Part shown: piece by piece, positions 21,640 through 28,956 of the stretch
Numbering within the stretch: position 1 is the stretch's first letter
Layout of the letters: every line of letters begins with the position of its first letter
Source of the DNA: Silvania confinis
GTDB taxonomy: Bacteria > Pseudomonadota > Gammaproteobacteria > Enterobacterales > Enterobacteriaceae
NCBI RefSeq assembly: GCF_025564085.1
Contig: NZ_JAMGZJ010000064.1
Coordinates: 41,493 to 105,492 of the forward strand
Direction of reading: 5' to 3'
DNA: 64,000 nucleotides
The notes under the pieces: model-generated
What the model was told of the DNA's origin: nothing
The model's database searches: none
What the model saw: only the letters and a program-made list of their open reading frames with translations
Translations under genes and position numbers: made by a program

Positions 21640-22485
21640 TTACAGCGAAGCGTTTTGTTGTGTGCCAGAGGTCGTGTCCTTCTCCTCGGCGATACAGGTG
21701 TCGCACGGCAAGTGGCGGCCAATCAGCTTACGATAGCCGAATGCGCCCAGCGCAGCACCTACAATGGGGCCGAACAGCGGCACCAGGAAGTAAGGAATGT
21801 CTTTCGCACCGGTGAAAGCAACATCGCCCCAGCCTGCAAAGAAGGCGAAGGTTTTCGGTCCGATGTCGCGGGCCGGGTTCATGGCGAAGCCGGTCAGTGG
21901 TCCCATCGATGCGCCGATAACCGCAATCAGCAGGCCGATCAGCAGCGGTGCCAGCGGCCCGCGCGGAATGCCGTTGCCATCATCGCCCAGCGCCATGATG
22001 ACGCCCATCAGGATCGCGGTAATCACCATTTCGACGGCAAAGGCCTGCACAAAATTAATGTGTGGGTTGGGATAGGTCGAGAAGATGCCCGCCAGCTCCA
22101 GACTTTCGGCGCTGCCGCGAACCATGTGGTGCGTTTGTTCAAAGTCGATAAACAGATTGTAATACAGGCCGTAAACCAGTGCTGCCGCGCAAAAGGCACC
22201 GGCAAACTGCGCCACGATATAGGGGGCGACTTTGCGCCCGTCAAAGCAGGCAAACAGCCATAACGCAATGGTCACCGCAGGGTTAAGATGCGCGCCAGAA
22301 ACACCCGCGGTCAGGTAGATGGCCATCGCCACACCCAGACCCCAGATCACGCTGATTTCCCACTGACCGAAGCTGGCGCCCGCCACTTTCAGCGCCGCCA
22401 CGCATCCGACACCGAAGAAAATGAGCAATCCGGTACCCAGAAACTCGGCGATGCACTGACCTTTTAAGGTTGAGGTTTCACTCAT
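21640..22485 (-). CDS. glpF: Glycerol uptake facilitator GlpF
   Basis: Aquaglyceroporin of the inner membrane, 281 residues. Six membrane spans and both NPA half-helices are present (GAHLNPAVTIA at about 65-75 and GFAMNPARDIGP near 203). The glycerol-specific Asp after the second NPAR is kept. First gene of glpFKX. Confidence 0.98.
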   Translation of the reverse strand: MSETSTLKGQCIAEFLGTGLLIFFGVGCVAALKVAGASFGQWEISVIWGLGVAMAIYLTAGVSGAHLNPAVTIALWLFACFDGRKVAPYIVAQFAGAFCAAALVYGLYYNLFIDFEQTHHMVRGSAESLELAGIFSTYPNPHINFVQAFAVEMVITAILMGVIMALGDDGNGIPRGPLAPLLIGLLIAVIGASMGPLTGFAMNPARDIGPKTFAFFAGWGDVAFTGAKDIPYFLVPLFGPIVGAALGAFGYRKLIGRHLPCDTCIAEEKDTTSGTQQNASL

Positions 22486-22554
22486 AATCGGATCCTGAAA
22501 GAAAATTTATGGTTATTGTTAGCGTGGCTATGGTCATACCAGCCCGCTCGTTCT

Positions 22555-22655
22555 GTAGATATAGTGTTAATTTATCGTTAACGAGCAAAAACGAGAAATA
22601 TCGAAATCAAAATGTGTGTACTGCGTCAATAAAATGAGCGATAACGCGCCATAAA
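22555..22655 (-). promoter_or_regulatory. glpFKX promoter with GlpR-like operators
   Basis: Three related AT-rich elements with TCG/CGA cores lie at about 22572-22588, 22591-22607 and 22634-22650, resembling GlpR half-sites; a candidate -35 (TTGCTC) and -10 (CTATAT) with 18-base spacing read toward glpF. The remainder of the 402-bp gap between glpF and zapB holds no recognisable gene; the zapB promoter should be near 22820-22870. Confidence 0.45.
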
Positions 22656-22887
22656 GTGAGCGCACCAGCAGAAGAGGGGTAGCGGGCTGAAGCATTTCAT
22701 TAACTAAAGTGTTAACAATTTAGGGGTATATGACGCGAACGCACCAGGAGGAGGCCGAAAAGTGTGGGAAACCGCAATCTGCGCGGTCTGCCGCTGGACA
22801 GGGACGACGGGGCTCCATACAATCGGCACTATATGTTGTGCGCGTTTACGTTAAAGCGTCGCCTTGCAATTCAGGAGAGGTAGGATT

Positions 22888-23127
22888 ATGTCTTTAGAAG
22901 TGTTTGAGAAACTGGAATCCAAAGTACAGCAGGCGATTGACACCATCACCCTGCTGCAGATGGAAATCGAAGAGCTGAAAGAAAAAAACAACGCGCTGTC
23001 GCAGGAAATTCAGACTGCTCAGCACGGTCGCGAAGAGCTGGAGCGTGAAAACCACCACCTGCGCGAACAGCAGACTGGCTGGCAGGATCGTCTGCATGCC
23101 CTGCTGGGACGTATGGAAGAAGTGTAA
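22888..23127 (+). CDS. zapB: Cell division protein ZapB
   Basis: Small, almost entirely coiled-coil protein (79 residues from ATG at 22888) that joins the Z-ring through ZapA. The heptad-rich sequence runs [20 protein letters not shown] through LLGRMEEV with no break. An upstream in-frame codon would add MQFRRGRI and is not conserved. It marks the left edge of the accessory island. Confidence 0.96.
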   Translation: MSLEVFEKLESKVQQAIDTITLLQMEIEELKEKNNALSQEIQTAQHGREELERENHHLREQQTGWQDRLHALLGRMEEV

Positions 23128-23140
23128 TTTTGAATTCGTA

Positions 23141-23170
23141 AAAAAGGCATCCTGAATGGATGCCTTTTTT
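23141..23170 (+). terminator. Rho-independent terminator of zapB
   Basis: AAAAAGGCATCC, loop TGAAT, GGATGCCTTTTTT. The perfect stem flanked by A and T runs makes it effective on both strands, so it could also end transcription coming from the island. Confidence 0.92.
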
Positions 23171-23289
23171 ATTATAGGGAATCAGTTCGCACGGGATATC
23201 GTACTCAGCAACCAGCACCTGTCACTCACGTGGGCTGAGCGGCCAGGTTTGTATTTTCAGTCCATGACACAGAGACTTCTCAGCCAGCA

Positions 23290-23322
23290 TTATTTTACTC
23301 GCCTTTTAAAAGGGTTAAATAT
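23290..23322 (-). pseudogene. Start of a third DUF6708-like gene (remnant)
   Basis: Reads (ATA)-FNPFKRRVK-stop. FNPFKR is identical to residues 2-7 of the intact gene at 23480-24574, and the same preceding context (a small ORF ending over the start codon) is present. The ATG is now ATA and similarity stops after about seven codons. Between here and zapB (23171-23289) nothing else was recognised. Confidence 0.5.
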
Positions 23323-23340
23323 GCGACCCTCCTTGTTCTT

Positions 23341-23490
23341 TCAGGGCCATGTAGTTGTCAGTTCCTGTCCGCGCTCATCAGCCGGAAACCATCGCCACGT
23401 CATACTGAGCAGCCAGGGCAACAACAGCGGCATGACAATGTTCACACAGGTGATAGTCGGTGTCTGACCGGTAAGCCCCTCAGTCCGCAT
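23341..23490 (-). CDS. Small membrane ORF A, 49 residues, frameshifted relative to its paralogue
   Basis: Starts at ATG 23490, 11 bases inside the end of the DUF6708-like gene. The sequence opens MRTEGLTGQTPTITCVNIVM and continues PLLLPWLLSMTWRWFPADE, a hydrophobic helix followed by a charged tail. Residues 1-30 are clearly related to ORF B at 24567. Near the end a one-base frame change replaces the family C-terminus; in the next frame NYMALKEQGGSHI-stop is still readable and matches YMALTTQRGAHV of ORF B. Conservation of a reading frame on both sides of the shift argues that the family is coding. Function unknown. Confidence 0.45.
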   Translation of the reverse strand: MRTEGLTGQTPTITCVNIVMPLLLPWLLSMTWRWFPADERGQELTTTWP

Positions 23491-24574
23491 GATTCTGCCC
23501 GCCATATTTGGCTTTCAGCCGGGCAACGACCCGGTCCATTGCTCCGCGTTCTTTTGCAAAGGTACGGGCATAACGCTCCTTGCCCTGTAAGCCCAGCATT
23601 GGTCGCCAGACCTGCGGTGGATTATGCTCTGCGCCCTTGTTGACGGGGTCATTCTCAGCCGGCTGACAGGCGGCAACCACTTCCGCAGGCCATTCCGGGA
23701 TTTTGCAGGTCAGCATAACCAGCCAGCGCGGAAAGCTGATAACGAAAAAGACAGGAAGCTGCAGCGCATTGACCAGCAGGCCGAGCCGCCCGAACCACTG
23801 CTTACTGAGGTAAAACAGTCCGAACAGCCAGCCCTCTTTCTGCTTTTCCACCGGCGGGCACCAGGCTATGGAGTCCGCGAGGTCCGGGAGATACTCATCC
23901 CCCTCTTCCATATAGCAGCGAATAAATTCCCAGTACATGGTCAGGACATCGGGGTCACTCTCCAGATTAATCGGGAGAGGGATACATTCCGTAACAGTGT
24001 CCCCGTCATCTCCCGTAAGGCATCCCAAAATGGTCCATTCTTTTGCCAGCCGTCCCTTCGTTGAACGCAGAACAAATCTGAGATCCTGCCACGGCACGGA
24101 CAACACCGTTCCACCGGACTGATAGACATACACCATCCCGTTTTTACGGTTAAAGCGGATCGGATAGTAGGTACTGAAAAATATCTCAGAGACCATTAGC
24201 CTGTATGCAGCCCAGGAAAGAGGAAGTGATATTAAGCACCACACAACAATCAAAAGTATCCAGGTCTTAAGCGGATATCCGCCCTCCCAGAGCATAGGAA
24301 CTATCAATGAGAGAAAGGTGCCAATAAACATAATACAGAATATTATTCCTGCCCCCAGAGTTAAGACACCTCTCCAGTTATAATACCGGTCAACCAGTTC
24401 CAGATAGGTCGAGTTCAGACGCACCACGCTGTCAAACCCGGAGATCCCTGGAACATCCGGATCACCTGTTTTCTGCGAGTAAATTTTAAAAACACGTTTA
24501 TCACTGAGGCGGAGAAATCCCTTATAGAACCGCTTGGTCGGGTCGGCAGGGAAGCGTTTAAACGGATTAAACAT
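23480..24574 (-). CDS. DUF6708-like membrane protein, candidate T6SS immunity protein (intact copy)
   Basis: 364 residues. Three hydrophobic segments: about 70-95 (LTLGAGIIFCIMFIGTFLSL), 104-127 (TWILLIVVWCLISLPLSWAA) and 270-289 (LQLPVFFVISFPRWLVMLTC); the region 140-240 is soluble. I place it with DUF6708 proteins, often annotated beside VasX-type effectors, from memory. An inner-membrane protein next to a pore-forming-type effector suggests immunity, but no activity is shown. The start ATG overlaps the stop of small ORF B (ATGTTTAA), implying coupling. From residue 100 onward it is nearly identical to the truncated copy at 24706. Confidence 0.7.
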   Translation of the reverse strand: MFNPFKRFPADPTKRFYKGFLRLSDKRVFKIYSQKTGDPDVPGISGFDSVVRLNSTYLELVDRYYNWRGVLTLGAGIIFCIMFIGTFLSLIVPMLWEGGYPLKTWILLIVVWCLISLPLSWAAYRLMVSEIFFSTYYPIRFNRKNGMVYVYQSGGTVLSVPWQDLRFVLRSTKGRLAKEWTILGCLTGDDGDTVTECIPLPINLESDPDVLTMYWEFIRCYMEEGDEYLPDLADSIAWCPPVEKQKEGWLFGLFYLSKQWFGRLGLLVNALQLPVFFVISFPRWLVMLTCKIPEWPAEVVAACQPAENDPVNKGAEHNPPQVWRPMLGLQGKERYARTFAKERGAMDRVVARLKAKYGGQNHAD

Positions 24575-24716
24575 GCGCGCCTCGCTGGGTGGTCAGAGCC
24601 ATATAGCCGCCTGTTTCCTTGTGCTCATCAGCCGGAAACCAGGGCAACAACAGCGCCATGACAATGTCCCTATAAGTGATATAAGGTGCCTGGCCGGTAA
24701 GCCCCTCAGTCCGCAT
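24567..24716 (-). CDS. Small membrane ORF B, 49 residues
   Basis: Starts at ATG 24716 within the last codons of the truncated DUF6708-like copy and ends TAA over the start of the intact copy (overlap of eight bases). The sequence opens MRTEGLTGQAPYITYRDIVM, then ALLLPWFPADEHKE, ending YMALTTQRGAHV. Compared with ORF A it lacks eight codons between two TGG triplets, which shortens the hydrophobic stretch. The overlap at both ends fits a translationally coupled chain. Could be a small partner of the DUF6708-like protein; function unknown. Confidence 0.45.
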   Translation of the reverse strand: MRTEGLTGQAPYITYRDIVMALLLPWFPADEHKETGGYMALTTQRGAHV

Positions 24717-25504
24717 GATTCTGCCCGTCATATTTGGCTTTCAGCCGGGCAACAACCCGGTCCATTGCTCCGCGCTCTTTTGCAAAGGTACGGGCATAAC
24801 GTTCCTTGCCCTGCAAGCCCAGCATTGGTCGCCAGACCTGCGGCGGATTATGCTCTGCGCCCTTGTTGACGGGGTCATTCTCAGCCGGCTGACAGGCGGC
24901 AACCACTTCCGCAGGCCATTCCGGGATTTTGCAGGTCAGCATAACCAGCCAGCGCGGAAAGCTGATAACGAAAAAGACAGGAAGCTGCAGCGCATTCACC
25001 AGCAGACCGAGCCGCCCGAACCACTGCTTACTGAGGTAGAACAGTCCGAACAGCCAGCCCTCTTTCTGCTTTTCTACCGGCGGGCACCAGGCTATGGAGT
25101 CCGCCAGGTCCGGGAGATACTCATCTCCCTCTTCCATATAGCAGCGAATAAATTCCCAGTACATGGTCAGGACATCGGGGTCACTCTCGAGATTAATCGG
25201 GAGAGGGATACATTCCGTAACAGTGTCTCCGTCATCTCCCGTAAGGCATCCCACAATGGTCCACTGCGTTGAGAGTCGTCCCTTCGTTGGGTGCAGGACA
25301 AATTTGAGTTCATCCCAAGGCACGGACAGTACCGTTCCACCGGACTGGTAGACATACACCATCCTGTTTTTACGGTTAAAGCGGATCGGATAGTAGGTAC
25401 TGAAAAATATCTCAGAAACCATTAGCCTGTATGCAGCCCAGGAAAGAGGGAGTGATATTAAGCACCATACAACAATCAAAAGTATCCAGGTCTTAAGCGG
25501 ATAT
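24706..25504 (-). pseudogene. 5'-truncated DUF6708-like gene fused to the effector
   Basis: Carries codons equivalent to residues 100-364 of the intact copy, so the N-terminal domain and first membrane helix are missing. Upstream of 25504 the sequence is the effector gene in another frame. The open frame does run on into effector DNA for 16 codons (to 25551), but this leader is unrelated. Eleven residues differ from the intact copy, nine of them between residues 163 and 183. Probably not functional unless reinitiation occurs at an internal Met. Confidence 0.75.
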
Positions 25505-26933
25505 ACTCCTTCGCGCCGTCCGCCAGACGGTCCCAGCTTATGCCCAGCCACCAGTCTGGTCCGCTGCTTTTCAGCTGTGCATTCATCTCGGCAATCCAGC
25601 CATCGTGATTAAAGAAGGCCGCCCGCTGAAGAAAGTTTTCCGGCGTCAGTGGGGCCTGATTCAGCTGCTGATCGATGTGGGTAATCACTCCGCCTTTGTC
25701 GTTCATCCCTGCCAGTACTTTCGTCACTGTCTGGATATAGCGTCCGCCACTGTGTGCACAGGTCGGGTCAAAGTGCTGCACAAAGTAATTCGTCATCACC
25801 GGCCCCTGCAGCCAGGCCAGATACATCCGGGTGATGGGAATGACTGAACTGTTGTCATACTCGGTCAGCCAGTCTTTCAGCGTTTGACTGAATGCCTGTG
25901 TCTTCGCCCGATCGATATATTTTTCATAACCCGTCTGCCACGCCTCATCTATCCGGTCCTTCCTGCTGGCCTCATTCAGGACATGCATTCGGTCGGCCAT
26001 GTCCGGAGCCGGAAATCTCGGTCCCGCTGGCGTGTCCCCGCCATAGCGCATCTGCCGCTCATATTTTTCATCGCCGGCTTCTGCCGACAGGTAAAAGTGG
26101 TTACGCATCGACAGTTCGACGCTGCCGAGCATGGTCTGCAATGCAATACCACGACTCAATACCGGATTTGTGGCAATAGCCTGCTGCATCCGGTAGCGTG
26201 CCAGCGCCGAAATTTCCGTCGCTACCCCGACCGGGTCAGACAGCATCAGAATCGCGCCGTTACCGGCGTTCAGGTTATCTGCTGCCTGTTGTAAATCGGC
26301 TGCAGAATGATTGCTGACAGCTTTGAGGGGAGAGGGAGTCCAGGCTTTAAGAGTGCTGTTGCGCAGTACGGAGCTGTATTCAGCCACGCAGTCAACGAGC
26401 TGACTGAAGGGCAGAGCCTGCTGACCGCTATGGTTAGTAAGCCAGGCATCCATATCAAATTTCTGCATATACTGGCGTTGCCATGCCGCATCTTCATGCT
26501 GTTTGCGTACCAACGGTGTCCACGACTCTTCAGACCACGCAAACCAGTACACCCCGTTAAGTATACCGGCTGGCTTCACCGGCAATGTCACCAGGGAAGC
26601 GGTGGCCAGTTCATCTGATTGGGTAATACAGGGCTTGATATCCCCACTTTCCACGCGCGGCGGCACGACGCCATCCTCTGGAAGAGGATAAAAATAGCCG
26701 TCGCCGGTAACATAATAGTGAAGCCAGCGTTGTGAACGTTCTGCCCAAATGTATAAAAATCCCTGCCTTAGCAGACGGGCGGTATAGTCTGCTCCTCCTT
26801 CGGCCGTTACCGGTACGGTGATACTGCCGGGTAATGTCGGTAGCCTGTCACCTTTTTCCATGATTGCCGGACGAACCGGCAGGACGGGTAAACCGTAGCG
26901 CTGGCAGAACTTACATCCCTTTTCGTTGCTCAT
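25476..26933 (-). CDS. VasX/BTH_I2691-type T6SS effector, C-terminally truncated
   Basis: 485 residues. The N-terminus CKFCQRYGLPVLPVRPAIM ... LPTLPGSITVPV ... YTARLLRQGFLYIW ... YVTGDGYFYPLP is the VasX N-terminal region of type VI secretion effectors (family knowledge), which in full-length members is followed by a membrane-inserting toxin domain in proteins of roughly 800-1100 residues. Here the frame leaves effector sequence after residue 477 (GAKEY) and ends with eight residues (IRLRPGYF) read out of frame from the fused DUF6708-like gene. No membrane segment remains, so the toxin part is lost. No T6SS structural gene lies in the window, so it would be an orphan effector locus. Confidence 0.75.
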   Translation of the reverse strand: MSNEKGCKFCQRYGLPVLPVRPAIMEKGDRLPTLPGSITVPVTAEGGADYTARLLRQGFLYIWAERSQRWLHYYVTGDGYFYPLPEDGVVPPRVESGDIKPCITQSDELATASLVTLPVKPAGILNGVYWFAWSEESWTPLVRKQHEDAAWQRQYMQKFDMDAWLTNHSGQQALPFSQLVDCVAEYSSVLRNSTLKAWTPSPLKAVSNHSAADLQQAADNLNAGNGAILMLSDPVGVATEISALARYRMQQAIATNPVLSRGIALQTMLGSVELSMRNHFYLSAEAGDEKYERQMRYGGDTPAGPRFPAPDMADRMHVLNEASRKDRIDEAWQTGYEKYIDRAKTQAFSQTLKDWLTEYDNSSVIPITRMYLAWLQGPVMTNYFVQHFDPTCAHSGGRYIQTVTKVLAGMNDKGGVITHIDQQLNQAPLTPENFLQRAAFFNHDGWIAEMNAQLKSSGPDWWLGISWDRLADGAKEYIRLRPGYF

Positions 26934-27266
26934 AATGAATCCATTCTTCTTCAGTCAGTGAAACCTGTCCGGCATGTAGGAAAGGTATAACCCTTGTTTT
27001 GTGGTGGTTATTTGGCCATGATACACCCAGTAGGATTTAACCTAACCTAAATTTTCTTGGCGTCGGCAGCTATTATTAACGTTTGGCTGTTCAGGAGACG
27101 TGCGATGGGCTGAGGGTAAAACTGTCGGGGCGTATTAAGGCAAAGGTTCGTGGGGGTGTGCGTGCATTCAGGTTGTAGGGAAATGCCGTAAGCCTGCAAC
27201 GAAGAGTATGAACAAGGCAATTTTACTGAATGTTATCTTTTAACGCCAAAGCCATTGGGGAAGCAG
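26934..27266. other. Non-coding stretch upstream of the effector
   Basis: No open frame of note and no recognised family on either strand. It probably contains the effector promoter (next to 26934) and scrambled mobile-element flank, since an IS3-type remnant begins at its right end. Confidence 0.5.
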
Positions 27267-27356
27267 GATGCTCAGGGGGCGGTGGAGACTTACAACACAT
27301 AGCGGGCTCATCTGTCGCTGGAATACAAAACGCCCGATGAAGTTCATCGGGCGTAG
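27267..27356 (+). pseudogene. IS3-family transposase (OrfB) C-terminal remnant
   Basis: Thirty codons read DAQGAVETYNT-stop-RAHLSLEYKTPDEVHRA-stop. The pattern YNTxRxHLSLxYKTPDxVHRA is the typical end of IS3-group integrase-type transposases. It has an internal TAG and no upstream part is recognisable. It marks the rraA side of the island. Confidence 0.75.
27329..27353 (-). terminator. Probable rraA terminator inside the transposase remnant
   Basis: CGCCCGATGAA-G-TTCATCGGGCG (27331-27353) is a perfect 11-base inverted repeat around one central base. Read on the minus strand it lies about 37 bases after the rraA stop and is followed by TTTTGTATT. The loop is very small, so the inner pairs would open. 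Confidence 0.55.
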
Positions 27357-27389
27357 CAAGGCTGAAAAGTGTCAACCTATTCCAGACAG

Positions 27390-27875
27390 TTACTCAATAT
27401 CCAGCGGATCTTCGGAAAGAATGATCCCGGTATTGTCGGCGTAGAGATGGTCGCCGGAGAAGAACGTCACACCGCCGAAGTTGACGCGCACGTCGCTTTC
27501 ACCAATGCCTTCACCTGCGGCACCCACCGGAATAGCGGCCAGCGCCTGAATGCCCAGGTCCAGCTCTTCCAGGTCATCTACCTGACGCACTGCGCCATAC
27601 ACCACAAGGCCTTCCCATTCGTTTTGCAGGGCGAGACGGGCAAGATCGGCGTCGATGAGTGCGCGGCGTACAGAGCCCCCGCCATCGACCAGCAGAATGC
27701 GACCACGGCCGTTCTGCTCGAGCAGATCGTACAGCAACCCGTTGTCCTCAAAACATTTCACCGTAATGATCTGTCCGCCAAACGACGACCGTCCTCCAAA
27801 GTTGGAAAACAGCGGTTCTACGACGTTAACATCTTCCTGGTAGATGTCACAAAGCTCAGAGGTATCGTATTTCAT
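27390..27875 (-). CDS. rraA: Regulator of RNase E activity A
   Basis: 161 residues, E. coli length and nearly identical sequence ([21 protein letters not shown] ... [12 protein letters not shown]). A trimeric protein that binds the C-terminal scaffold of RNase E and inhibits mRNA decay; the fold resembles methyltransferases and aldolases ([18 protein letters not shown]). In E. coli it follows menA. Confidence 0.97.
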   Translation of the reverse strand: MKYDTSELCDIYQEDVNVVEPLFSNFGGRSSFGGQIITVKCFEDNGLLYDLLEQNGRGRILLVDGGGSVRRALIDADLARLALQNEWEGLVVYGAVRQVDDLEELDLGIQALAAIPVGAAGEGIGESDVRVNFGGVTFFSGDHLYADNTGIILSEDPLDIE

Positions 27876-27967
27876 AGGCTTAAGGTTCAGTTGCTGCGAG
27901 TGATTTCAGTATATCGCGCGAATCGCATTGTTTGCAAAATCATCAATTGTTAATTGATATTTGTCAG

Positions 27968-28888
27968 CTAAATAAGCGTCTGGCTGAGCACAATTCCGAC
28001 CACGAACAACAGGTTAGTCAGCAGTGCGCCTTTTACCGTGCGTTCGAGCATTGGCGGCATCGCAGAGGCGTTCAGCTCGCGCATCACGAAGCGCGCCTGC
28101 TTAATCAGCAGCGGCGCCGCCAGCACAAACAGCCAGCCCCACAGGCTGTGCAGGGAGATCAGGTTAAACAGCGCCAGGCAAACCAGCGCGCCGATGAGCA
28201 GGCCAGCATGGTAATGTCGTGCGTTGATCGGGCCTAACCGCACCGCCAGGGTGTTTTTACCGTTCTGACGGTCGCTGTCGATATCACGCAGGTTATTGAT
28301 GTTCAGCACCGCGGCGGCCAATAAGCCACAGGCAGTGGCAGGCAGGAACAGGGCGGGAATTAACGTATGTGCCTGCAGATAACCGCTACCCATCACGCTC
28401 AGCCAGCCGAAAAACACCAGCACCGAAATATCACCCAAACCGATATACCCGTAGGGACGCGTGCCGACGGTGTAAGTGATGGCGGCAATGATGGCCAGAA
28501 GACCCAGCACCATAAAGCCAATAAAATCAGCCGGCGTTTTACAGGCGACCGAGACCAGCGCCAGGCCCGACAAGCAGATTAAAACCACGGTGATAATCAG
28601 CGCGCGCTTCATCTGCGCCTGGGTAATCGCCCCTTTCTGCATGCCGCGCAGTGGCCCGATACGATCGGGTTTGTCGCTGCCTTTCACCGCGTCGCCGTAA
28701 TCGTTCGCCAGGTTAGAGAGGATTTGCAGCAGTCCCGCAGTGGTCAGCGCTAATACCGCGACGAGCGGATCGAAATGACCTTGCCACCAGGCAAGCGCGG
28801 TGCCAACGACAATGGCGGCAAAGGCCAGAGGTAATGTCTTAGGACGAAGACTTTCGAGCCACGCCTGAGTACGGCTGATATCAGTCAT
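27968..28888 (-). CDS. menA: 1,4-dihydroxy-2-naphthoate octaprenyltransferase
   Basis: UbiA-family membrane prenyltransferase making demethylmenaquinone. 306 residues with about nine membrane helices. Both Asp-rich motifs are present: NDYGDAVKGSDKPDR and NNLRDIDSDRQNGKNT. Followed by rraA after 92 bp in the same direction. Confidence 0.96.
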   Translation of the reverse strand: MTDISRTQAWLESLRPKTLPLAFAAIVVGTALAWWQGHFDPLVAVLALTTAGLLQILSNLANDYGDAVKGSDKPDRIGPLRGMQKGAITQAQMKRALIITVVLICLSGLALVSVACKTPADFIGFMVLGLLAIIAAITYTVGTRPYGYIGLGDISVLVFFGWLSVMGSGYLQAHTLIPALFLPATACGLLAAAVLNINNLRDIDSDRQNGKNTLAVRLGPINARHYHAGLLIGALVCLALFNLISLHSLWGWLFVLAAPLLIKQARFVMRELNASAMPPMLERTVKGALLTNLLFVVGIVLSQTLI

Positions 28889-28903
28889 AGTAATTTAGCC
28901 AAT

Positions 28904-28927
28904 AAAAATGGGGGCTATAGCCCCCAT
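28904..28927 (-). terminator. Terminator of hslVU
   Basis: ATGGGGGCTATAGCCCCCAT (28908-28927) is a perfect 20-base palindrome; on the minus strand it is followed by TTTTTATT. It lies right after hslU and before menA. Confidence 0.85.
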
Positions 28928-28956
28928 CAACAGTGATGAAAATACAGTAACCGCGA

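Larger units (their letters stand above)
23480..25504 (-). repeat. Tandem duplication, unit of 1226 bp
   Basis: Bases 23480-24278 and 24706-25504 align without gaps (799 bp) at an offset of 1226 bp and differ at few positions outside one dense patch. The bases beyond each stop (small ORFs A and B) are also related. The alignment ends abruptly at 24278/25504, where the second copy joins the effector gene. Confidence 0.9.

Noticed and set aside
23156..23467. A plus-strand open frame of 103 codons after zapB
   Set aside because: It runs antisense to small ORF A and the array remnant, begins inside the zapB terminator, and resembles nothing known.
23480..25504. Tandem repeat as a CRISPR array or phage repeat
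   Set aside because: Only two long coding copies, no short regularly spaced repeats and no phage genes nearby.
24706..25551. The open frame beginning inside the effector and continuing through the truncated DUF6708-like copy, as a complete 281-residue gene
   Set aside because: Its first 16 codons are effector DNA read in the wrong frame, and the first 99 residues of the intact protein are absent, so it is better described as a truncated pseudogene.
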